NCBI RefSeq assembly: GCF_040932435.1
Contig: NZ_JBFQGA010000002.1
Coordinates: forward strand, 62,001-126,000
Reading direction: 5' to 3'
DNA from: Kluyvera sp040932435
GTDB lineage: Bacteria > Pseudomonadota > Gammaproteobacteria > Enterobacterales > Enterobacteriaceae
DNA length: 64,000 bases
In this document: one piece after another, positions 33,907-42,301 of the stretch
How positions within the stretch are numbered: position 1 is the first letter of the stretch
Layout: every line of letters begins with the position of its first letter
The notes under the pieces: model-generated
Seen by the model: only the letters and a program-made list of their open reading frames with translations
Database searches by the model: none
Told to the model about the DNA's origin: nothing
Translations under genes and position numbers: made by a program

Positions 33907-35445
33907 TTACTTCAAATCTGCGTCGTCAAAGCTAAAGCCAGTATCCGGCATAATGTAGAACCCTGACAATGACTTACTGTGTGCGGAAACCAGTTTTTCT
34001 ACCACCAACGGCACCCACGGCGACTCTTTCCAGATAGTATCCTGAACTTCTTTATAGAGCCGTGCTTTCTCATTACCGTCGGTCGTTTGCAGCGCTGCTA
34101 TCAGGTCTTTATCGACCTGAGGATTATTGTAGAACGCAGTATTGAATTGGGTTGGCGGCCAGTTAGAAGAAGCGAACAGCGGTGACAATGCCCAGTCAGC
34201 TTCACCGGTCGATGCCGTCCAGCCGGTGTAAAACATCCGTACGCCGCTCTCTTTTTGTCCCTTACCTTCTACTTCCGCCGCACGCTGCCCGGCGTCCATC
34301 GCCGTTACCTGTGCCTTAATGCCAATTTGCGCCAACTGCTGCTGAGTAAACTGCAGGACCTTTTGCGCGGTGCTGTGATTGTGCGATGACCACAGCGTGG
34401 TGCTAAAGCCGTTCGGATAGCCCGCCTCTTTTAGCAGCTCACGCGCTTTTGCCGGGTCATACGGCCATGGCTGATATTGCTGCGAGTAGGCAATAGACGG
34501 CGGAACCACGCCGGTGGCGGGTGTGGCATATCCGGCAAAGGCCACCTTCACCAGCGCCTGACGGTTAATCGCGTAGTTGATGGCCTCACGAACTTTGGGA
34601 TTGTCGAACGGCTTTTGTGTCACGTTCATACTGATGTAACGCTGCATGATTGACGGACTGGCTACCAGTTCAAGCTGGCTATTTTTCGCCAACAGCGCGG
34701 CCTGCTCATAAGGGATAGGGAAAGCAAACTGCGCTTCGCCGGTTTGCAGCATCGCCGCGCGGGTATTGTTATCAACCACCGGACGCCAGGTGATGGAGTC
34801 GAGCTTCGGCAGCCCCTTTTGCCAGTAGTTGGCAAATTTACTGACCTTCACAAAATCCGTCTGATTCCAGGTATCAAGCTGATACGGCCCGGTACCAACC
34901 GGATGGAAGCCAATCTCGTTGCCGTATTTTTTCAGCGCCGCAGGAGAAATCATCGCCGTCGCTGGATGAGCAAGAATATTGATAAACGCTGAGAACGGCT
35001 GCTTTAAGGTGATTTTGACCGTGCTGGCGTCTACCGCTTCGGTCTTATCGATATTTTTGTACAGGTTGTAGCGCTTGAGGTGGCTTTCCGGGTTACTGGC
35101 GCGGTCGAGGTTTGCTTTTACCGCCTCGGCGTTAAAGTCGGTGCCATCTTGGAATTTCACTCCCTGACGCAGCTTGACGGTATACACTTTGCCGTCATCC
35201 GACACGGTATAGCTTTCAGCCAGTACATTTTTAAGCTTCATCTCTTTATCAAGACCGAACAGTCCCTGATAGAAGGATTTCGCCACCGCCTGCGATAGCG
35301 TGTCGTTGGCATCATACGGGTCGAGCGTGGTGAAGTTAGAGCCTACCGCCACCACTACATCTTTTGCCGCGAACGCGGGAGAAGCGGCAAGCGCGGACGC
35401 TACCCCTAATGCAACCAGCCATTTACGTGAAACGCGTTGTGTCAT
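33907..35445 (-). CDS. gsiB: GsiB, periplasmic glutathione-binding protein
   Basis: The 512-residue precursor (E. coli 512) has a signal peptide MTQRVSRKWLVALGVASALA, cleaved near AFA-AKD (26). It has the SBP_bac_5 (DppA/OppA) fold, seen in GVKFQDGTDFNAEAVKANLDRA and HPVGTGPYQLDTW. It captures reduced glutathione in the periplasm and delivers it to GsiC/GsiD. The gap to gsiA is 31 bases. Confidence 0.95.
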   Translation of the reverse strand: MTQRVSRKWLVALGVASALAASPAFAAKDVVVAVGSNFTTLDPYDANDTLSQAVAKSFYQGLFGLDKEMKLKNVLAESYTVSDDGKVYTVKLRQGVKFQDGTDFNAEAVKANLDRASNPESHLKRYNLYKNIDKTEAVDASTVKITLKQPFSAFINILAHPATAMISPAALKKYGNEIGFHPVGTGPYQLDTWNQTDFVKVSKFANYWQKGLPKLDSITWRPVVDNNTRAAMLQTGEAQFAFPIPYEQAALLAKNSQLELVASPSIMQRYISMNVTQKPFDNPKVREAINYAINRQALVKVAFAGYATPATGVVPPSIAYSQQYQPWPYDPAKARELLKEAGYPNGFSTTLWSSHNHSTAQKVLQFTQQQLAQIGIKAQVTAMDAGQRAAEVEGKGQKESGVRMFYTGWTASTGEADWALSPLFASSNWPPTQFNTAFYNNPQVDKDLIAALQTTDGNEKARLYKEVQDTIWKESPWVPLVVEKLVSAHSKSLSGFYIMPDTGFSFDDADLK

Positions 35446-35476
35446 GTTGTCCCCTGCCTGTCGTTTTGTCGTTTTA

Positions 35477-37336
35477 CTATCGATTTATTAGCGCACTGCC
35501 TGCCGGCTCGCGGGCAACAAAGTGCCCTGGCGATACCTGTTGTAAAGCTGTCGGTTCTACTGCCTCGCCCCGTTTGTAAATATTCCCCGGTAGCTCGTCC
35601 GACAGCAGCACGCGCTGCGGACGGCGATGTGCAGGATCGGCTACCGGCACCGCGCCCAACAGCTTGCGGGTATACGGATGCTGCGGATTTTCAAAGATAG
35701 CGCGGCGCGGGCCAATTTCCACAATTCGCCCACGGTACATCACCGCTACGCGATGGCTAATGCGTTCCACCACCGCCATATCATGTGAGATAAATAAAAA
35801 GGCAATGCCCATTTCGCGCTGCAAGGAGAGCAGCAGATTGATGATCTGCGCACGAATTGACACATCCAGCGCCGAGACGGATTCATCGGCTATCACCACC
35901 TTTGGCTCTAACGCCAGCGCGCGGGCAATACAGATGCGCTGGCGCTGCCCGCCGGAAAACTCATGCGGGTAGCGCCATGCGTGTTCCGGCATCAGGCCGA
36001 CGCGCTGCAATAACCATTCGACGCGCTGTTGTAACGCCTCGCCTTCCAACACACCGTGAATACGCAGCGGCTCCATGATAGAGAAGCCGACCGTATGACG
36101 CGGGTCGAGCGAAGCGTAAGGATCTTGGAAAATAAACTGGATATCGCGGCGCAGTGGCTGGAGCTGATTCGCACTGAGCGTATCAATGCGCTCGCCATTA
36201 AACGTGATAGTGCCGCTTTGCGATTCCACCAGCCGCAGCAACGCCCGCCCGGTGGTCGACTTACCGCAGCCGGACTCACCAACCAGCGATAGCGTTTCTC
36301 CCGGCCAAAGATCAAAACTGACGTTTTCCACCGCATGCACCTCCCGGGTCACGCGGTTTAGCAACCCACCGCGCAGTGGAAAGCGGGTCACCAAATTGCG
36401 CACCTGAAGAATCGGTTGGCCTTCGACCACCGTGTCTTGGGGCTGAGGGGCAATATGGGGCGCATTAAGTTCAGGGAAACTCTTCGGGAAATCGCTGCCG
36501 CGCATGGCACCTAGCCGAGGCACCGCCGCCAGCAGGCGTTTGGTATAGTCGTGCTGCGGCGCATTGAAGATTTCCTCTACGCTGCCGGTTTCTACCGCTT
36601 TGCCCTGATGCATCACCAACACCCGATCGGCAATTTCTGCCACCACGCCCATATCGTGGGTAATAAAGATCACCCCCATCGACATCTCTTTTTGCAACAC
36701 GTCGATAAGCTGGAGAATTTGCGCCTGAATGGTGACATCCAGCGCGGTAGTGGGTTCGTCGGCAATTAACACCGCCGGACGGCACGACAGCGCCATGGCA
36801 ATCATCACTCGCTGACGCATACCGCCGGAAAGCTGGTGCGGGTAGCGGGATAGCATAGTTTGCGCTTCAGGGATGCGCACTTTATCGAGCGTCTTCTTCG
36901 CCTCCGCCAGCGCCGCTTCGCGTCCTAGCCCCTGATGCAGGCGGATCGACTCGGCAATCTGCTCGCCGATAGTAAACACCGGATTCAGCGAGGTCATCGG
37001 CTCCTGAAAAATCATCGCAATATCCGCACCGCGTATACCGCGCATTTGCGCCGGCGTCTGCTCAAGCAGGTCGACTACTTCACGATTGCGCCGTCGCAAC
37101 AGCATTTGCTCACAGGAAATCTGCCCACTGGCCTGCTCCAGCAGCCGCATCAGCGCCAGCGCCGTTACCGATTTCCCTGAACCGGACTCACCGACAATCG
37201 CCAGCGTTTCGCCTCGGTTGAGATGAAATGAGAGCTGCTCTACGACGCCAACGGACTGCTTATCCTGACGAAATGCAATGTTCAGATTATGAATACTCAG
37301 TACCTGCGAGGCATCAAGCTCAGCGGAATGCGGCAC
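35477..37336 (-). CDS. gsiA: GsiA, glutathione ABC transporter ATPase (fused)
   Basis: The protein has two ABC domains in one chain, as in E. coli GsiA (623). From the GTG at 37336 it has 619 residues. Walker A motifs are GESGSGKS (first half) and GESGCGKST (second half); signatures are LSGGMRQR and FSGGQRQR, each followed by a Walker B ending in DEP or DES. I chose GTG 37336 because AGGAG lies six bases upstream and PHSAELDA aligns with E. coli PHSDELDA. A longer frame would overlap iaaA without a ribosome site. The second Walker B reads VVIADESVSALD. Confidence 0.94.
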   Translation of the reverse strand: MPHSAELDASQVLSIHNLNIAFRQDKQSVGVVEQLSFHLNRGETLAIVGESGSGKSVTALALMRLLEQASGQISCEQMLLRRRNREVVDLLEQTPAQMRGIRGADIAMIFQEPMTSLNPVFTIGEQIAESIRLHQGLGREAALAEAKKTLDKVRIPEAQTMLSRYPHQLSGGMRQRVMIAMALSCRPAVLIADEPTTALDVTIQAQILQLIDVLQKEMSMGVIFITHDMGVVAEIADRVLVMHQGKAVETGSVEEIFNAPQHDYTKRLLAAVPRLGAMRGSDFPKSFPELNAPHIAPQPQDTVVEGQPILQVRNLVTRFPLRGGLLNRVTREVHAVENVSFDLWPGETLSLVGESGCGKSTTGRALLRLVESQSGTITFNGERIDTLSANQLQPLRRDIQFIFQDPYASLDPRHTVGFSIMEPLRIHGVLEGEALQQRVEWLLQRVGLMPEHAWRYPHEFSGGQRQRICIARALALEPKVVIADESVSALDVSIRAQIINLLLSLQREMGIAFLFISHDMAVVERISHRVAVMYRGRIVEIGPRRAIFENPQHPYTRKLLGAVPVADPAHRRPQRVLLSDELPGNIYKRGEAVEPTALQQVSPGHFVAREPAGSALINR

Positions 37337-37347
37337 GGTAACTCCTT

Positions 37348-38289
37348 TTATTCCTTGTAAATACCAATGGTCGGCGTATCGCCAGCGTAGGCCCAAGCAC
37401 GATACATACCTTCACTGTTAAACGGCAGAACCACGTTGCCCTCACGGTCGATGGCGATAAGTCCGCCGCTGCCGCCGAGCGCTGGAAGTTTTTCCATCAC
37501 CACTCGTTCGCAGGCTTCGAGCAGGCTGAGGTTGCCGTACTCCATCAATGCCGCGATGTCATAGGCCGCCAGCATGCGGATAAACACCTCACCGGTGCCG
37601 GTGCAGGAGACCGCGACGCTGGCATTATTGGCGTAGCACCCTGCGCCCACCAGCGGACTGTCCCCCACTCTGCCGGGAAGCTTATTGGTCATGCCGCCGG
37701 TGGAGGTAGCCGCCGCTAGGTTGCCGTCAAAATCCAACGCCACCGCGCCCACGGTGCCCATTTTCTGGCGCTCGTCGAGCGGGGAGCCGTCGTGGTCGAG
37801 AATAAACTCGCCGTTGCTGCGGGCTTCCACCAGCTGTTGAAAACGCGTATCGGTGGAGAAAAGGGAATTATGCACCAGCTCCATACCTTGCGATTTGGCA
37901 AATGCCTCCGCGCCCTCGCCAATCATCATCACGTGCGGGCTATTTTCCAGCACCAGTCTGGCGGCGAGCACCGGATTGCGCAGGTGCTTGACTCCGGCTA
38001 CCGCCCCGGCTGCCAGCGAATTGCCGTCCATCACGCAGGCGTCAAGCTCGTGGGTTTCCTCGGCGGTAAATACCGAGCCGATCCCGGCGTTAAACAAAGG
38101 ACACTCTTCAAGCTGGCGCACCGCTTCGGTAACCGCATCCAGCGCGCAGGCGCCGGACTCCAGCATTTTCTGCACGCTTTCCACGATGTCGGAAAGCGCC
38201 GTCACGAACTCGTGTTCTTTCTGTGCCGAAAGCTGATGACGGCTTATCGCTCCCGCGCCGCCGTGAATTGCAATGACTGCCTTGCCCAT
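37348..38289 (-). CDS. iaaA: IaaA, isoaspartyl peptidase / L-asparaginase
   Basis: From ATG 38289 the proenzyme has 313 residues (E. coli 321; the C-terminus is slightly shorter). It is an Ntn-hydrolase that cleaves itself before the threonine in KMGTVGAVALD (about residue 178), leaving that Thr as nucleophile. Conserved GGMTNKLPGRVGDSPLVGAG and CTGTGE follow. It hydrolyses beta-aspartyl dipeptides and asparagine. It starts the iaaA-gsiABCD operon, linking peptide import to breakdown, and is divergent from moeA. Confidence 0.95.
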   Translation of the reverse strand: MGKAVIAIHGGAGAISRHQLSAQKEHEFVTALSDIVESVQKMLESGACALDAVTEAVRQLEECPLFNAGIGSVFTAEETHELDACVMDGNSLAAGAVAGVKHLRNPVLAARLVLENSPHVMMIGEGAEAFAKSQGMELVHNSLFSTDTRFQQLVEARSNGEFILDHDGSPLDERQKMGTVGAVALDFDGNLAAATSTGGMTNKLPGRVGDSPLVGAGCYANNASVAVSCTGTGEVFIRMLAAYDIAALMEYGNLSLLEACERVVMEKLPALGGSGGLIAIDREGNVVLPFNSEGMYRAWAYAGDTPTIGIYKE

Positions 38290-38465
38290 GCCCAAAAATC
38301 CCTCATTTTCTTTATAAATATCATTATAGTGGCTCTTCAACTATATCAATTTTGAATATGTAAAGTGCCATCAGTAATGTGACTGTACACCACAGGTGGC
38401 ATACAGTCTGCGGGCCTTTTCTGCCATAATGGGCGGATTAGAACGTTTCCCGCAGGAGTTAACTC

Positions 38466-39701
38466 ATGGATTTTACCGCCGGATTGATACCGCTTGATAC
38501 CGCGCTGACGCAGATGCTTGACCAGATTACCCCGCTGAATACCCGCGAATCGGTGCCACTGCTCCAAGCGTTTGGCCGCATTACGGGCAGCGATATTATT
38601 TCTCCACTGGATGTTCCGGGCTTTGATAACTCGGCGATGGATGGTTACGCGGTGCGTCTGTCTGACCTCGCAACCGGTGCGCCGCTGGCAGTGGCGGGTA
38701 AAGCTTTTGCCGGGCAGCCGTTCCACGGTGAATGGCCTGTGGGAACCTGTATTCGCATCATGACTGGCGCCCCGGTTCCTCAGGGTTGCGATGCCGTGGT
38801 CATGCAAGAAGAGACCGAGCAGACCGACACGGGCGTCCGCATTACCGCTAACGTGCAGCCGGGTCAGAATATCCGTCTGCGTGGCGAAGATATTGCCAAC
38901 GGCGCGGTGGTGTTCCCCGCAGGAACTCGGCTGACGGTCGCCGAGCTGCCGGTGCTGGCTTCGCTCGGTATCGCTGAAGCCAGCGTCGTGCGCAAGGTTC
39001 GCGTTGCACTGTTCTCCACCGGTGACGAGCTCCAACTGCCGGGCCAGCCGCTGGGCGACGGGCAAATCTACGACACTAACCGCTTGGCCGTGCACCTGAT
39101 GCTCGAACAACTCGGCTGCGAAGTCATTAACCTTGGCATTATTCGCGATGACCCGGAACAGCTGCGTCAGACCTTTATCGAGGCGGATAAACAGGCAGAC
39201 GTGGTGATAAGCTCCGGCGGCGTATCGGTGGGTGAAGCGGATTACACCAAAACGATTCTCGATGAGCTGGGTGAAATCAGTTTCTGGAAGCTGGCGATTA
39301 AACCCGGCAAACCGTTCGCCTTCGGCAAACTCAGTCACAGCTGGTTCTGCGGCCTGCCGGGGAACCCGGTTTCCGCGGCGTTAACCTTCTATCAGCTGGT
39401 TCAGCCACTGCTGGCGAAGCTCAGTGCGGGTCATCATGCGACCCAAGCGCCGCGTCTGCGCGTACGCACCACCGATGTCCTGAAAAAATCACCCGGCCGC
39501 CTCGACTTCCAGCGTGGGCTGCTGACCCGCAATGAGAATGGTGAGCTGACCGTCGCCACCACCGGCCATCAGGGTTCACATATTTTCAGCTCCTTTAGCC
39601 AGGGCAACTGCTTTATCGTGCTGGAGCGCGAACGCGGTCGTGTTGAAGCGGGAGAATGGGTTGAAGTGGAGCCGTTTAACCACCTGCTGGGAGGCCTGTG
39701 A
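38466..39701 (+). CDS. moeA: MoeA, molybdopterin molybdenumtransferase
   Basis: The 411-residue protein (E. coli 411) inserts molybdate into adenylylated molybdopterin to form molybdenum cofactor. The N-terminal domain has DVPGFDNSAMDGYAV. The MogA-like domain III contains LFSTGDEL and SSGGVSVGEADYTK with the catalytic aspartates. A C-terminal domain IV is present. The GCAGGAG ribosome site precedes ATG 38466. The stop TGA overlaps the moeB start by one base, giving coupled translation. Confidence 0.97.
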   Translation: MDFTAGLIPLDTALTQMLDQITPLNTRESVPLLQAFGRITGSDIISPLDVPGFDNSAMDGYAVRLSDLATGAPLAVAGKAFAGQPFHGEWPVGTCIRIMTGAPVPQGCDAVVMQEETEQTDTGVRITANVQPGQNIRLRGEDIANGAVVFPAGTRLTVAELPVLASLGIAEASVVRKVRVALFSTGDELQLPGQPLGDGQIYDTNRLAVHLMLEQLGCEVINLGIIRDDPEQLRQTFIEADKQADVVISSGGVSVGEADYTKTILDELGEISFWKLAIKPGKPFAFGKLSHSWFCGLPGNPVSAALTFYQLVQPLLAKLSAGHHATQAPRLRVRTTDVLKKSPGRLDFQRGLLTRNENGELTVATTGHQGSHIFSSFSQGNCFIVLERERGRVEAGEWVEVEPFNHLLGGL

Positions 39702-40462
39702 TGGCTGAGGTGCTTAGCGATAGCGAAATGCTGCGCTACAACCGGCAGATAATCCTGCGTGATTTCGATTTTGACGGCCAGGAGAAGCTAAAATCCTCGC
39801 GCGCGTTGGTCGTGGGCCTTGGTGGATTGGGCTGCGCTGCGGCGCCATATCTGGCAGCGGCGGGCGTCGGTCAAATGACGCTACTCGATTTCGACACCGT
39901 ATCGCTCTCCAATCTGCAACGGCAAACGTTGCACAGCGATGCGACCATCGGTCAGCCGAAAGTGGATTCCGCCCGTGACGCGCTCACGCGAATCAACCCG
40001 CACGTCAAGCTGGTCACTGTCAATGCGCTACTTGACGAAGAAGCGCTATCGGCGCTGATTACCGAGCATGACATCGTGCTCGACTGCACCGATAACGTCA
40101 CCATCCGTAATCAGCTCAATAGCGGCTGCTTCCGGCATAAAACACCGCTTATCTCTGGCGCGGCGATTCGCATGGAAGGGCAGATATCGGTCTTCACCTA
40201 CGAGGACGGCGAGCCGTGCTATCGCTGCCTGAGCCGTCTGTTTGGCGAGAACGCACTTACCTGCGTGGAAGCCGGCGTGATGTCGCCTTTAGTCGGCGTG
40301 ATTGGCGCAATGCAGGCGATGGAAGCGATTAAGGTGCTGACGCATTACGGCACGCCTGCGGCTGGGAAACTGGTGATGTATGATGCGATGCGCTGTCAGT
40401 TTAGGGAGATGAAGCTGATGCGCAACCCAACGTGCGAGGTGTGCGGGCAGGCTTCGGCGTAA
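39701..40462 (+). CDS. moeB: MoeB, molybdopterin synthase adenylyltransferase
   Basis: The 253-residue E1-like enzyme (E. coli 249) adenylates the C-terminal glycine of MoaD. It shows the nucleotide loop VVGLGGLGCAAAPYLAAAG, RYNRQI near the start, and zinc cysteines in CYRCLS and CEVCGQ. ATG 39701 overlaps the moeA stop, with GGGAGG seven bases upstream; a preceding GTG is in frame but poorly placed. It has a small tail extension beyond CGQ. Confidence 0.96.
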   Translation: MAEVLSDSEMLRYNRQIILRDFDFDGQEKLKSSRALVVGLGGLGCAAAPYLAAAGVGQMTLLDFDTVSLSNLQRQTLHSDATIGQPKVDSARDALTRINPHVKLVTVNALLDEEALSALITEHDIVLDCTDNVTIRNQLNSGCFRHKTPLISGAAIRMEGQISVFTYEDGEPCYRCLSRLFGENALTCVEAGVMSPLVGVIGAMQAMEAIKVLTHYGTPAAGKLVMYDAMRCQFREMKLMRNPTCEVCGQASA

Positions 40463-40464
40463 CC

Positions 40465-40561
40465 CTCTCCCCGATGGGGAGAGTCGCGTAGGCCGGATAA
40501 GGCAACGCCACCATCCGGCAATCTGCACCGTTGTGCCTGATGACGCTGCGCTTATCAGGCA
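40465..40561. repeat. Palindromic repeats after moeB
   Basis: Three units lie in the convergent moeB/fsaA gap. The first is a CTCTCCCC/GGGGAGAG hairpin (40465-40483). The second is a REP, GTAGGCCGGATAAGG...CCATCCGGCA (40488-40520). The third is a diverged second arm, TGCCTGATGACG...TTATCAGGCA (40534-40561). Together they look like a BIME that probably serves as a transcript-end structure. Confidence 0.75.
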
Positions 40562-40597
40562 GACAAATCCACATGCATCTGCGCCAACTGGCAATAT

Positions 40598-41260
40598 TTA
40601 CAGCGACGTGCGTCCAAACGCCGTCTGCCAGTCTTGCTCAAACTTCACGATCGCCGCATCAACCGCCGGGTAGCTAATTAACTGCTGCGCCACGTCCAGC
40701 GGCAGCGTAATAGATTGGCAGCCTGCCAGCAGGCAATCTAGCGCCTGGCGTGGGGTTTTAAAGCTTGCCGCTAACACTTTTGCCTGCGGTGCATGCAGGG
40801 TCAGCAGATCTTGTAATTCGCAAACGGTCTGAATGCCATTCCCCCCCTGCGCATCAACGCGATTCACATAAGGCGCCACATACTCCGCACCCGCCAGCGC
40901 CGACAACAGCCCCTGCGCCGCGCCATATACAGCGGTGCCTAACGTTGGTATGCCCTCAGCTTTGAGTAATTTAATCGCCGCCAACCCTTCTGCCGTCACC
41001 GGCACTTTCACCACCAGATCGGGAATAATCGCCCGCAGCTTGTGCGCATCAGCCACCATGCCATCGGCGGTCGTCGCCATCACCTGCGCAAATAAACGCC
41101 CTTTTCCACCCATGGCGTCCAGTAGCTCTGGCAGCAGCGCATCCAGCGGTTTTTTTCCCGCCGCAACGATGCTGGGGTTCGTCGTTACGCCCGCCAGCGG
41201 AAATACGCGCGCCAGCTTCTTTACCGCCGCAACGTCTGAAGTGTCGAGATAGAGTTCCAT
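40598..41260 (-). CDS. fsaA: FsaA, fructose-6-phosphate aldolase
   Basis: At 220 residues it equals E. coli FsaA. It is a transaldolase-like class I aldolase that splits fructose 6-phosphate into dihydroxyacetone and glyceraldehyde 3-phosphate. The Schiff-base lysine is K85 in DLVVKVPVT; GVTTNPSI and LAASFKTPRQALDC are also typical. It is divergent from pflE, and the 133-base gap between them contains the TTTCGAATGAAA palindrome that recurs before ybiV and ybiU, so FsaA may belong to the same regulon. Confidence 0.96.
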   Translation of the reverse strand: MELYLDTSDVAAVKKLARVFPLAGVTTNPSIVAAGKKPLDALLPELLDAMGGKGRLFAQVMATTADGMVADAHKLRAIIPDLVVKVPVTAEGLAAIKLLKAEGIPTLGTAVYGAAQGLLSALAGAEYVAPYVNRVDAQGGNGIQTVCELQDLLTLHAPQAKVLAASFKTPRQALDCLLAGCQSITLPLDVAQQLISYPAVDAAIVKFEQDWQTAFGRTSL

Positions 41261-41343
41261 GATGTGTCCTTAAACCGTGATATTGAGCATGGAATAACAC
41301 TACCACAGCAAAACCTCCGCTTAAGTTGACGCACATCAAAATA

Positions 41344-41359
41344 ACTTTCATTCGAAAGT
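41344..41359. promoter_or_regulatory. Shared palindrome, copy 1 (fsaA/pflE)
   Basis: ACTTTC-ATTC-GAAAGT is a 6-bp inverted repeat around four bases, in the fsaA-pflE gap. Its complement contains TTTCGAATGAAA, identical to the core of the sites at 44909-44922 and 45967-45982. A weaker related unit, TCTTT-ATACG-AAAGA (41367-41381), sits next to the pflE ribosome site. Confidence 0.7.
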
Positions 41360-41393
41360 ATTTTAATCTTTATACGAAAGAAGAGGACTGCAT

Positions 41394-42296
41394 ATGATTT
41401 TCAACATTCAGCGCTATTCTACCCACGATGGTCCAGGCATCCGCACCGTTGTTTTCCTTAAGGGCTGCTCGCTTGGCTGCCGCTGGTGCCAAAACCCGGA
41501 AAGCCGCGCCAGAGAACAAGATGTGTTGTTTGATCCACGTCTGTGCCTTGAAGGCTGTGACCTGTGTCAGAAGGCTGCGCCAGCGGTGATTGAACGCGTC
41601 ATCAGCGGGCTGGTTATCCATCGGGAAAAGCTGGATGCGGAAACTCTGCATACCCTAAAAGAGTGCTGCCCAACCCAGGCACTCACCGTCTGTGGTGAAG
41701 AAAAGAGCGTCGACGAGATTATGGCCACCGTGCTGCGCGACAAACCTTTCTACGACCGTAGCGGCGGCGGCATGACCTTATCCGGCGGCGAGCCGTTCAT
41801 GAACCCGGAGCTGGCACTTCAGCTATTAAAAAGCGCGCATGAAAACGGCATCCACACGGCGGTGGAAACCTGCTTGCACGTGCCGTGGCGCTATCTGGAA
41901 CCGGCGCTGCCTTATATCGACCTGTTTCTGGCCGACTTAAAACACGTGGATGAAGCCCGCTTTAAGCAGTGGACCGATGGCTCTGCCAAACGCGTGCTCG
42001 ATAACCTGCAACGCCTGTCCGCTGCGGGAAAACAGATGACTCTGCGCGTCCCGCTGATTCAGGGCTTTAACGCCGATGAAGAGTCAATTAAAGCCATCAC
42101 CCGTTTTGCCGCCGATAAGCTATCCGGCGTGCGTGATATCCATTTTCTGCCTTACCACACGCTGGGCATCAACAAGTATGCGCTGCTCGGCCAACCCTAC
42201 TTTGCACCCGATAAGCCGCTGAACGACCCGGCGCTGTTGGATTTTGCCCAACGGTACGCCCATGACAATGGGTTAACGGCGACACTACGAGGATAA
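41394..42296 (+). CDS. pflE: PflE (YbiY), glycyl-radical enzyme activating protein
   Basis: The 300-residue radical-SAM activase (E. coli YbiY 308) has the N-terminal CX3CX2C motif in KGCSLGCRWCQNPES. An extra ferredoxin-like cysteine patch follows (CLEGCDLC, then CCPTQALTVCGE), typical of activases that are not the PFL type. The SGGEP stretch binds SAM. It should install the glycyl radical on PflF, encoded five bases downstream. AAGAGGA precedes the ATG. The promoter region holds the shared palindrome. Confidence 0.93.
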   Translation: MIFNIQRYSTHDGPGIRTVVFLKGCSLGCRWCQNPESRAREQDVLFDPRLCLEGCDLCQKAAPAVIERVISGLVIHREKLDAETLHTLKECCPTQALTVCGEEKSVDEIMATVLRDKPFYDRSGGGMTLSGGEPFMNPELALQLLKSAHENGIHTAVETCLHVPWRYLEPALPYIDLFLADLKHVDEARFKQWTDGSAKRVLDNLQRLSAAGKQMTLRVPLIQGFNADEESIKAITRFAADKLSGVRDIHFLPYHTLGINKYALLGQPYFAPDKPLNDPALLDFAQRYAHDNGLTATLRG

Positions 42297-42301
42297 AACT
42301 G

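Noticed and set aside
38346..39338. A 330-residue minus-strand frame opposite moeA
   Set aside because: It is antisense to moeA, lacks a ribosome site and has no family features.
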